Part shown: positions 8,901 to 14,022 of the stretch, in pieces | How positions within the stretch are numbered: the first letter of the stretch is position 1 | How the letters are laid out: each line of letters starts with the position of its first letter | Assembly (NCBI GenBank): GCA_046154695.1 | Contig: JBJXFI010000098.1 | Span: forward strand, 1-18,955 | DNA length: 18,955 nucleotides | Reading direction: 5' to 3' | Origin: DALYLB01 sp046154695 | GTDB taxonomy: Bacteria; Acidobacteriota; Blastocatellia; RBC074 | Position numbers and translations under genes: made by a program | The notes under the pieces: generated by a model | The model's input: the letters and a program-made list of their open reading frames with translations, nothing else | Databases searched by the model: none | Told to the model about the DNA's origin: nothing

Positions 8901-8910
8901 TCTTTCTCAT
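5908..8910 (-). CDS. TonB-dependent-receptor-like (Oar-type) outer-membrane protein
   Basis: The product has 1000 residues from the ATG at 8910, which has a strong Shine-Dalgarno sequence (AAAGGAGA, spacing 10). A signal peptide (about 1-24, ending TRAQ) precedes a carboxypeptidase-regulatory-like beta-sandwich (about 27-105: GVIQGTVADQSGAFVPGAAI, DADGRFTLLQLQPGRY). A plug-like segment follows (PVLGRKFLDLFTLTPGV, SLDGGDYNNG, TAGGVVNVITKSGTNNLRGS), then a long beta-barrel ending in the outer-membrane signature LAVKFTF. Three close cysteine pairs lie in what should be extracellular loops (CSVQ...DCQ, CSNG...ACPA, CSGP...PCFS). There is no clear TonB box. Such receptors are expanded in Acidobacteriota and Myxococcota and are thought to import or bind large substrates; the ligand here cannot be told. 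An upstream in-frame extension to 9093 runs through the repeat region and was rejected. Confidence 0.92.
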   Translation of the reverse strand: MRKITGQCVRCLLLLAILAMGTRAQTQITTGVIQGTVADQSGAFVPGAAIEAKNLETNVTRTTSTDADGRFTLLQLQPGRYVLTLTKQGYAKLVQENLTLTVGQAITLNLSVKISALQETITISSAPTIDTVKTESSSTLNETAVSNTPVLGRKFLDLFTLTPGVSITQGPDGDVVNFAGQRGVFNNISLDGGDYNNGFFGEQVGGQRAAIDITLDAVKEFQVVATGASAEFGRTAGGVVNVITKSGTNNLRGSLFHFQRLEALAANTSDGNPLKDFHREQFGGTIGGPIVREKAFFFGAFEQITGNLTRNNLSVPIGAPCSVQAPTIQANEALINGSADCQRLALINFFKTTRQQDEGLPVKKPIDTSAFLGKLDWKLSEANDLAFSYNFSRSRKENETFDVPTYGNSANGTEGTGKINVFNFNLYTTVSSSKLNEFHITFSREDRPRLANQSNIPADTAMGFATTFRFGSPFFLQPGVDELFQRFQIKDNFTFLSGRHNVKFGGEYVRSNNTQVFRGFFTGRYIFDSVTGFLRYASPATLGAGFGPNIKGCSNGAYVAASAACPAGATATGGPLLLYLQGAGPNAPATDAAGASDINNDEFALFAQDKYQARPGLTLQLGLRWEAQLLPNPTVEGSKTAYGIFLRDPRFPSDGTLPDQWKMFQPRVGLAWDLKNDSKSVLRASWGIYNARQNMLSQVGSITTNGVQQQTIFLNSSIIAAGVPGPVWPNVVTPTAQSCSGPLGVNPFPCFSGVRVFSRDYRNPRVYTANVQFEQQIAPDTALYLDYTHSKGVHLTRFLNYGRLGFVQPYLDEVAVTSAVGKGLYRGFTVGIRKRLSRGFQLDGNYVLSKDLDDDSNERDPFSDRSFDIRNLQLDYALSDRDIRHKFNFLIYGELPWGIQGNTRIQARSAQPITPGARTATNRNTTRKENEFFSFDWRISRPFKFGDRFAIIPTAEMFNTFNNRNLINPLITPGLFNFDGFLRQGVGDPRQLQLAVKFTF

Positions 8911-9044
8911 TTCGAGGGGGTCTCCTTTCAGATTAGAGGCCGTGTCTATTTTATTTTCGATGGTTGGTATTGCCGCGGTGATCGGGAATTGTAGTAACCC
9001 GAGCGATGGCCACGCAAGGGATAACCCTTTTTTGAGGTGTATTA

Positions 9045-9137
9045 TTGGTAGTTGATAGTTGATAGTTGGTCGTGTCTTCCGGCAAACTATCAACTATCAA
9101 CTATCAACTACCAACTATCAACTATCAACTATCAACT
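9045..9137. repeat. Heptamer tandem repeat array with inverted arm
   Basis: Seven consecutive copies of the 7-bp unit ACTATCA run from 9086 to 9134, the fourth being ACTACCA, with a partial eighth copy after them. Upstream, 9045-9068 holds inverted copies of the same unit, and these 24 bases pair perfectly with 9091-9114 across a 22-base spacer. The array lies a few bases beyond the stop codon of the polyglycine-containing gene. The other part of the intergenic gap, 8911-9044, is the leader of the outer-membrane protein gene; on the minus strand it contains TAAAAT, a -10-like sequence without a good -35 partner. Confidence 0.85.
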
Positions 9138-9141
9138 CATC

Positions 9142-10176
9142 TTATTTCTTTTTCTCGAAGCGATTCGCCTTGAGATCGGGATTGAGCTTGAATTTATTGA
9201 GCTTCCATTCCTCGACGAGCTGGCCGTTGGCGACGCGGGCGAGGCGGTGGGGAAGCTGAATTCCGCCCTCCACCTTATGCTCGCTGAAGAAGACCTGGTA
9301 ATCGATCATGCGGGCGTCGGGGGACTCTTCCTCATCGGTCGGCGCGGCGGAGGGGCGTCCGAGGCGCGGCGCGGCCGCGCGATACGTGAACATCCACGGG
9401 AGATGGGACTTTTGATCGAAGAGCAGGAACATCACGAACTGGTCTGGGCCGGTCACGCGAAGCACGTCGGCCTTGCCATCCTTGGCCGCGAGCTCTTTTT
9501 CATAGCTGAATTCGTAGGGAGAGGCTCCCTGCGGCGTGATCAGGAGCAGGCTGATCATCATGCGGGCGAAATCGGCGCGGGCTTCGCGCTTCATCGCGTC
9601 CTCCATCTCCGGAGACATCGGGCGCACTCCACCGCGTCCGCCCGCTCCGCCGCCGGGAGGCATTCCCATCCCGCCGCCACGGCCGCCGCCCATCCCGCCG
9701 CCGCCTAATCCACCGCCGCCGCCGCCTATATCACCGCCGCCGCCGCCACCGCCAAATCCCCCGCCACCTCCCCTGCCGCCGCCGCCGCCCATCCCGCCGG
9801 CATCGGCGCTCACGCGCATGGACTGCTTCGTGTCGGTCCAGGCGTCAAGGCCATTGACGGCCTGAATCACGGTCATGTCCATCATTCCCATCGACATCGT
9901 CGTGGTGCGAAGATATTTATCGGGAAGCAGAGCCTCGATCTTGAAATCGCCCTGGGTCGAACGTTCGCCGCGCGTTGCCTTGACGCTGCCTTGAACCTGC
10001 AGGCTCTTGATCCCGGAAAGCGCGGCCTCGCCGCCGATTGCCTCGCGCGCCTGTTTCAACACCTCGAGGGCGCGGGCCCGGGAGGCTTCCGGATTGACCG
10101 GTTCCTGCCCGAGGATCGACGGGGCGAAGAGGATGGTCAGCAGGGAGAGAACCATCGCGGATGATCTGGAAATCAT
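9142..10176 (-). CDS. Secreted LolA/LppX-like protein with polyglycine insertion
   Basis: The 344-residue product has a signal peptide (about 1-23, MVLSLLTILFAPSILGQ). After a helical segment (ARALEVLKQAREAIGGEAAL) come strands such as LQVQGSVKATRGERSTQGDFKIEAL (split here only by prose), giving the pattern of outer-membrane lipoprotein-sorting (LolA/LppX-type) folds: VQGS, KYLRTTTMSMG, VNGLDAW, and later PWMFTYRA, IDYQVFFSEHKVEGGIQLPHR. No lipobox cysteine is present. Residues about 127-183 are almost all glycine, breaking the fold between two strands. The ATG at 10176 has a good Shine-Dalgarno sequence (AAAGGA, spacing about 6). A terminator-like hairpin lies directly before that site. The function is unknown; proteins of this type are common in Acidobacteriota secretomes. 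Confidence 0.7.
   Translation of the reverse strand: MISRSSAMVLSLLTILFAPSILGQEPVNPEASRARALEVLKQAREAIGGEAALSGIKSLQVQGSVKATRGERSTQGDFKIEALLPDKYLRTTTMSMGMMDMTVIQAVNGLDAWTDTKQSMRVSADAGGMGGGGGRGGGGGFGGGGGGGDIGGGGGGLGGGGMGGGRGGGMGMPPGGGAGGRGGVRPMSPEMEDAMKREARADFARMMISLLLITPQGASPYEFSYEKELAAKDGKADVLRVTGPDQFVMFLLFDQKSHLPWMFTYRAAAPRLGRPSAAPTDEEESPDARMIDYQVFFSEHKVEGGIQLPHRLARVANGQLVEEWKLNKFKLNPDLKANRFEKKK
9628..9798 (-). repeat. GGN-codon low-complexity tract encoding polyglycine
   Basis: This 171-base stretch inside the LolA-like gene is nearly continuous GGC/GGT/GGA codons on the minus strand (CCGCCG on the plus strand). It encodes about 57 residues of glycine with scattered Met, Arg, Phe, Leu and Pro. 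Triplet composition keeps the frame, so slippage would alter length without frameshifting. Confidence 0.85.
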
Positions 10177-10190
10177 TGAAGGTCCTTTGC

Positions 10191-10229
10191 AAAAAGAGCG
10201 ATCTCTCCCTTTCGCATAGGAGAGATCGC
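10191..10229 (-). terminator. Intrinsic terminator after the sigma/anti-sigma/Spy operon
   Basis: On the minus strand a perfect 11-bp stem, GCGATCTCTCC with GGAGAGATCGC (10229-10219 and 10208-10198), closes a 10-base loop and is followed by TCTTTTTG (10197-10190). That is the classical rho-independent layout. It begins 20 bases past the stop codon of the Spy-like gene. The T run is followed at once by the Shine-Dalgarno sequence of the next gene, so it may also act as an attenuator for that gene. Confidence 0.75.
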
Positions 10230-10249
10230 CGGTTTGAAATAGATTGAAT

Positions 10250-10642
10250 TTACGATTTGGGGCGGTTCATCTCCGCCTCGCGCTGGGCGTTGATCTCTTC
10301 GAAGCGCTTCTGCTGCTCCGGGTTCAGGATTTCGCGGATGCGCGCCTGCGTGCGCTGGCGGGCCTCTTTGAACCCGGGACATTCGTCCATGTCGAACTGC
10401 TTGCGGGAGTCCTCGAAAATCGCGTGAATCGACTTCTCCTGCTCATCGGTCAGTTTGAGATCTTCCTTCATTCGCTTGATCATGCCGCCGCGCCCGCCGC
10501 CGCCCCGGCGGCCGGGCTCGAAGCGCTCGGCGGGGGAATGAAGAAACAATCGCTCGATCGCCGCGCCGGTGACGCCGCCCAGGGCGAAGACGAGGATGAT
10601 CATCAGCCAGACCTGTAATTTGACATTGCCCTGTTGTCTCAT
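10250..10642 (-). CDS. Membrane-anchored Spy/CpxP/CnrX-like periplasmic protein
   Basis: The 130-residue product has an N-terminal membrane segment (about 8-30, VWLMIILVFALGGVTGAA) and a basic glycine-rich linker (GRRGGGGRGG). Its periplasmic helical domain shows two LTxxQ-like motifs, LTDEQ at 64-68 and LNPEQ at 106-110. The motif is characteristic of the Spy/CpxP/ZraP heavy-metal-resistance family, whose members are periplasmic chaperones or metal sensors. Met84 and Cys88 in FDMDEC are possible metal ligands, which is speculation. The ATG overlaps the stop of the anti-sigma candidate by four bases (ATGA), with GGGAG six bases upstream, so the two are translationally coupled. The context as third gene of a sigma operon resembles cnrX more than free spy. 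Confidence 0.75.
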   Translation of the reverse strand: MRQQGNVKLQVWLMIILVFALGGVTGAAIERLFLHSPAERFEPGRRGGGGRGGMIKRMKEDLKLTDEQEKSIHAIFEDSRKQFDMDECPGFKEARQRTQARIREILNPEQQKRFEEINAQREAEMNRPKS

Positions 10643-11070
10643 CTGCGCTCCCTGCCGGCGGTCCCGCCATTATTGCCGGCGCCGTTCTCCCGCCAGCCGA
10701 CCAGCGAATCGAGGACCTCCTCGTTTGACGGATAGGCGATCCCCAGATCGGTGTTCTGTGACAGCTCGGTCGTCGCGGGGCCGAAGCCGGTGATCGGCGA
10801 ATACCACGACAGCGCCGCCATCAGAATCGCGATAATCGTCATCGCCGGGATGGCATGCCGGGCCGTCTTCAAGAGCGCGAACCAGCGGCCGCGCTCCTCG
10901 GATCGACGCCGCTCCTCGGCCGCAATCCGCGCGCGAATCCGCCGATAGAGAAACGGCGAACTCGCCGCCGCGCTGATCTCCGCCTCGGTGGCATCGAATA
11001 CCCGCAACAGCTCTTCTCCCACGCGGTGCAATTTTTCCTCATCGATGTGGTTCGTAACTCGTGTCCACAT
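10639..11070 (-). CDS. Probable membrane anti-sigma factor
   Basis: The 143-residue product has a charged helical N-terminal part of about 70 residues (HIDEEKLHRVGEELLRVFDA, RRIRARIAAEERRR), one transmembrane segment (about 72-90, HAIPAMTIIAILMAALSWY) and a short periplasmic tail of about 50 residues ending in a disordered GNNGGTAGRERR. This is the topology of single-pass anti-sigma factors that hold an ECF sigma factor at the inner membrane. The zinc anti-sigma signature HxxxCxxC is absent; there are no cysteines. The gene follows the sigma gene by 27 bases, with GAGAGGA upstream as Shine-Dalgarno sequence, and overlaps the Spy-like gene. The assignment rests on position and topology, not on recognised sequence similarity. 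Confidence 0.6.
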   Translation of the reverse strand: MWTRVTNHIDEEKLHRVGEELLRVFDATEAEISAAASSPFLYRRIRARIAAEERRRSEERGRWFALLKTARHAIPAMTIIAILMAALSWYSPITGFGPATTELSQNTDLGIAYPSNEEVLDSLVGWRENGAGNNGGTAGRERR

Positions 11071-11097
11071 AACCTGTTCCTCTCTCTCGGGAAGATC

Positions 11098-11730
11098 TTA
11101 TACAAATTTCTTCAGTATCTTTTTCAATCCCAGCTGCGCTCGATGCGAGCGCATCTTGACTTTCGCCGGCGTCCAGCCGGTCAACTCCGCGATCTCGGCG
11201 ATCGTGAGCTCTTCCTGTTTCAGCAGCGCCAGCACCATGCGGTCTTCGGGAGACAATCGGGCCAGCAATTTGCGGGCCAGATCTCGCGAGATTGCCGCTC
11301 CCTCGACATCCCCGGTCGCGCTCAGATCCCGCATGCGGGAATTGAGATAGGCTGCCTCATCCTCTGTCAGGTCGCCGATGTTGCTCTCGTTGCGGCGCTG
11401 ATGGCGGCGAAGTTCGTCGTAGCAGGTTCGCACGGTGATCTGCGCGATCCAGGCGACGAAGGACTTCTCGTGGCCTCCCTGATAATTCCCCAATGCGAAG
11501 TAGGCCTTGACGAAACTGTCCTGAATGATCTCCTCGATCTGCTCCCGCCGGGGAAAGAACCGATAGGAGAGGCGGGCGACCGTCCGCCGATGGCGCTCGA
11601 ACAATTGGCTGAATGCCGATTCGTCGCCTCCGCGCGCCGCCACGACCAGTTCGTCATCCGTCTTTTCCTGGATCGGAAGCGGCTCCAAAATGTCCGCCTC
11701 GGAGATTAAATTTTCGGCCATTCGGTTCAT
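11098..11730 (-). CDS. ECF-family RNA polymerase sigma factor
   Basis: The 210-residue product has sigma region 2 (about 39-112: AFSQLFERHRRTVARLSYRF, EEIIQDSFVKAY, SFVAWIAQITVRTCYDELRR) and region 4 with the helix-turn-helix (about 152-206: LLARLSPEDRMVLALLKQEE, TIAEIAELTGWTPAKVKMRS). Regions 1 and 3 are missing, as in extracytoplasmic-function sigma factors. A loop of about 35 residues separates the two domains. The start could be the ATG at 11730 or the one at 11721; neither has a clear Shine-Dalgarno sequence. It leads the operon with the anti-sigma candidate and Spy-like genes, and an ECF-type promoter motif lies upstream. The regulon is unknown. Confidence 0.93.
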   Translation of the reverse strand: MNRMAENLISEADILEPLPIQEKTDDELVVAARGGDESAFSQLFERHRRTVARLSYRFFPRREQIEEIIQDSFVKAYFALGNYQGGHEKSFVAWIAQITVRTCYDELRRHQRRNESNIGDLTEDEAAYLNSRMRDLSATGDVEGAAISRDLARKLLARLSPEDRMVLALLKQEELTIAEIAELTGWTPAKVKMRSHRAQLGLKKILKKFV

Positions 11731-11770
11731 GCGAATTCAGGTTCAATTTCTTCCGATTGACACATGTAAA

Positions 11771-11797
11771 GTCGTGGAAATGGGGGATATGGTTACA
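11771..11797 (-). promoter_or_regulatory. Candidate autoregulated ECF promoter of the sigma operon
   Basis: On the minus strand TGTAACC (11797-11791) is followed after 16 bases by CGAC (11774-11771). ECF sigma promoters commonly combine an AAC-containing -35 box with a CGTC/CGAC-like -10 box at this spacing. Transcription would start near 11764, about 34 bases before the ATG at 11730. ECF genes usually activate their own promoter. The match is by eye and two short boxes can occur by chance. Confidence 0.4.
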
Positions 11798-11895
11798 ACT
11801 TTTTGGGTCAATCCGCAATCGCGGGCAGGGCGAGGGCCCCCGGAACTTGTCTTTCGTGGCGGAATCGCCTACAAAGAATGTTCGTTAGACGATTT

Positions 11896-11936
11896 GGAGT
11901 TCCGCCATCAGGCCAATGGCATGGAGACGGAACTCC
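11896..11936 (+). other. Stem-loop in the leader of the HD-GYP gene
   Basis: A perfect 9-bp stem, GGAGTTCCG (11896-11904) with CGGAACTCC (11928-11936), encloses a competing inner stem GCCAT/ATGGC (11904-11908 with 11916-11920). It ends 28 bases before the ATG at 11965, outside the Shine-Dalgarno sequence GAGGGAGG. It may be a leader regulatory structure. It does not match the c-di-GMP riboswitch consensus that I know. The remainder of the divergent intergenic region holds no gene. Confidence 0.35.
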
Positions 11937-11964
11937 GAGCAATTTTGAGGGAGGGCCATTCCGA

Positions 11965-12999
11965 ATGCAAGCACAGCAGGCGTTATTGACGTTCACGGAA
12001 GTGGAGCGTCCGCTTGGCGAACGTCTGATCAAGCAGGCGGTGGAGATCGACCGGATCGAGGGGTATACCGATCCGCATTCGATCGCGATCGCGCGGATGG
12101 CGGAGAGACTGGGGGCGGGGAGGGGGCTTCACGGAAGCGATCTGACGGCGCTGAAGTTTGCGGCGCTGGCGCATGACATCGGGCTGCGGGCGATGAAGCG
12201 CAACTATCTGCTGCGGCCGGATGGGCTGACGTGGGAGGAGCGGCTGGATTTATGGCGCCATCCGATTCTGGGGGAGCAGGCGGCCGGGGAGCTGCGGTTG
12301 TCGCGGCAGGCGCAGTTGTTGATTCGCTGGCATCACGAGGCGTGGAATGGCCAGGGGTATCCGGACGGGCTCAGCGGGGAGGCGATTCCTGCGGGCGCGC
12401 GGATTCTGCGGGTGGTGGATTCCTATTACGCGCTGATTTCGCGCCGGCCGCATCGTCCGGCGTTCGATCCGCTCGATGCGGAGCAGATCGTCGCGGATCT
12501 CGCGGGAATCGAGTTCGATCCCCGGATCGTCAAGCAACTGCTGCTGGCGCTGGCCGAGGAGCGGAAGGAGCGCGAGGCCGCGTCCTGGCCGGGCGCTTTC
12601 GGTGGCCCTTTCGACGTCGAGTCGCTGCTCCCGGACTATGAACCGGAGGAGGGCGTTTCCGTCGTGGAGGCCGGAGAGCGCATGGCCGATGAGGCCGGCG
12701 CGTTCTCCGCGCAATCGTTCGAGGCGGTCACCGTCGAGCTGGCTGTGTCGGAAGAGGTGCTGGAGATCTTCCCGGGCGAACCCGTCGAGGGCGTGCCGCC
12801 GCCTCACGAAACCGCGCCTTTCGCCGGGGCGCGGGCGGACGAACCGCTCCCGGACCTGCTGGAGATCGATCCGGCGCCGGAACCGGAGGAGCTCCTCGCT
12901 TCCCATGCGCGGGAAGACGATCTTTTATTGACGCCGCTGCCGGCGGAAGCGCCCGCCGACGATGCGCGGGAACCGAATCCTCAAAACCTCCAAGATTGA
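11965..12999 (+). CDS. HD-GYP domain protein (probable c-di-GMP phosphodiesterase) with acidic tail
   Basis: From the ATG at 11965 (GAGGGAGG upstream) the product has 344 residues. Residues about 30-200 form an HD-GYP domain: His38, HDIG at 70-73, RHPILGEQ with His99, HHEAWNGQGYPDGL at 123-136 with the GYP triad, and Asp152 in VVDSYYALISRRPHR. All expected metal ligands are visible. The lysine that normally follows HDIG is leucine here (HDIGLRAMKRN), in a segment that contacts substrate in HD-GYP enzymes. HD-GYP proteins hydrolyse cyclic-di-GMP or related dinucleotides. Residues about 205-344 are acidic, proline-rich and probably disordered. No receiver domain is attached. The stop is three bases before the next gene, implying coupling. 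Upstream in-frame codons to 11803 were rejected for lack of a ribosome site. Confidence 0.85.
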   Translation: MQAQQALLTFTEVERPLGERLIKQAVEIDRIEGYTDPHSIAIARMAERLGAGRGLHGSDLTALKFAALAHDIGLRAMKRNYLLRPDGLTWEERLDLWRHPILGEQAAGELRLSRQAQLLIRWHHEAWNGQGYPDGLSGEAIPAGARILRVVDSYYALISRRPHRPAFDPLDAEQIVADLAGIEFDPRIVKQLLLALAEERKEREAASWPGAFGGPFDVESLLPDYEPEEGVSVVEAGERMADEAGAFSAQSFEAVTVELAVSEEVLEIFPGEPVEGVPPPHETAPFAGARADEPLPDLLEIDPAPEPEELLASHAREDDLLLTPLPAEAPADDAREPNPQNLQD

Positions 13000-13002
13000 T
13001 CT

Positions 13003-13974
13003 ATGCTGACCACCTCCACACCCAACCGTCGCTGGCTCGGATTCGAACTGAGCGTGTTGCGGCGCCTGAAATTCAATTCGATCGCGATTCCCTTTGCGGG
13101 CATGCCCGATCTGGGCTGGTATCTGAAGTTCTGGAACAAGCAAATCTTCGACAATGACATCTGCCAGTGGGCCTGGTGGATGTCCCGGGCCCTGGTCGAG
13201 AACCAGGGGGAGCTGCTGAGCGAGGAGGAGATCTCCATGATTCTCAGCGAGGCGTATGTCCCGCATCGCCGCCTGAACAACCCGGCCCTCTGGCCGCCGC
13301 CCGAGGCCGGAATCGGCGAGGCTCGCGCCGGGGAGCCTCGCCTGAGCGAAATGGACGCCACCTGGTTCGACAATGTCTGGCTCAATATTCAACAAGTCGA
13401 GAACGAGCACCGCCGCGCGTTGGCCTATCTGCACGCGCTCGGGACCGCCGATTATGTCTTCTCCTTCGGCCCCGATACGGCCGGGCTTCGCCGCCCGCTT
13501 TCGGAGGTCTTCGTCTCGCTTTGCCGGGCGCAGCGCCAGATCATCAATAATGGCCAGGCCAATTACAGCGTCAATCGCGATGCCTACGAGTTCATCCGCA
13601 GCGCGCGCGCCGATCTGATGTTCGTCTGTTTTCCCCGGCCGGAAGGGCTCGCGGCCCTCCGCGCCGGCCGCATCGGATGGCGCGAAACCTGGATTCGCGG
13701 AACCGACGTCGACTGGGACGGGATGGTCGCCAACCAGCGCGGCCGGCTGGGCGACGACGTGATGTCGAAGGATCACTACCTTCAACAGGTGGCCGGCTTC
13801 CTCGCGCGCGCCAAACACATCTCCACCTGGGCGATCTCGCACACCGACGAGGGCTTCATCAGCGCCGCGGAGATGGCCGATGTCGTCAAACAGTTCCGCC
13901 AGATCGACGTGACCTACAACAAGGACTTTTCCCCCGTCGTCGGCGGGCGGAATACGTTCCTCATGATCGCCTGA
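13003..13974 (+). CDS. Uncharacterised protein resembling a D12-class adenine methylase without its catalytic motif
   Basis: I do not recognise this 323-residue protein with certainty. Its layout recalls D12-class (Dam-like) N6-adenine methyltransferases. An FxGxG-like segment is at 31-37 (FAGMPDLG), an acidic cofactor motif at 50-52 (DND), a late DxxSKDHYLQQVAGFLARA segment and a TWAISHTDEGF strand come next, and the end VVGGRNTFLMIA resembles the GGR...E motif of that family. The place where DPPY should stand reads VCFPRP (208-213), so methylation activity is unlikely if the alignment is right. There is no signal peptide, membrane segment or DNA-binding motif. It is wedged between HD-GYP and kinase genes in one transcription unit. 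Alternatively it is an unrelated Rossmann-like protein. Confidence 0.45.
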   Translation: MLTTSTPNRRWLGFELSVLRRLKFNSIAIPFAGMPDLGWYLKFWNKQIFDNDICQWAWWMSRALVENQGELLSEEEISMILSEAYVPHRRLNNPALWPPPEAGIGEARAGEPRLSEMDATWFDNVWLNIQQVENEHRRALAYLHALGTADYVFSFGPDTAGLRRPLSEVFVSLCRAQRQIINNGQANYSVNRDAYEFIRSARADLMFVCFPRPEGLAALRAGRIGWRETWIRGTDVDWDGMVANQRGRLGDDVMSKDHYLQQVAGFLARAKHISTWAISHTDEGFISAAEMADVVKQFRQIDVTYNKDFSPVVGGRNTFLMIA

Positions 13975-14022
13975 AAGAAACCCGGGGCGAGGGAGCGACG
14001 CGGCCAGCCGGGGCATCCAGTT

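Noticed and set aside
8911..9093. N-terminal extension of the outer-membrane protein to 9093
   Set aside because: The extension reads through the heptamer repeat and lacks a signal peptide at its start, whereas the ATG at 8910 has a strong Shine-Dalgarno sequence and an ideal signal peptide.
9045..9137. CRISPR array
   Set aside because: The repeated unit is 7 bp with no spacers, and no cas gene is near.
11757..11762. Perfect TTGACA -35 box on the plus strand before the HD-GYP gene
   Set aside because: At 16-19 bases downstream no acceptable -10 sequence is present (ATGGGG-type bases), so a sigma-70 promoter was not called.
11800..11964. c-di-GMP (GEMM) riboswitch before the HD-GYP gene
   Set aside because: The conserved GEMM blocks that I know could not be found; only a generic stem-loop is present.
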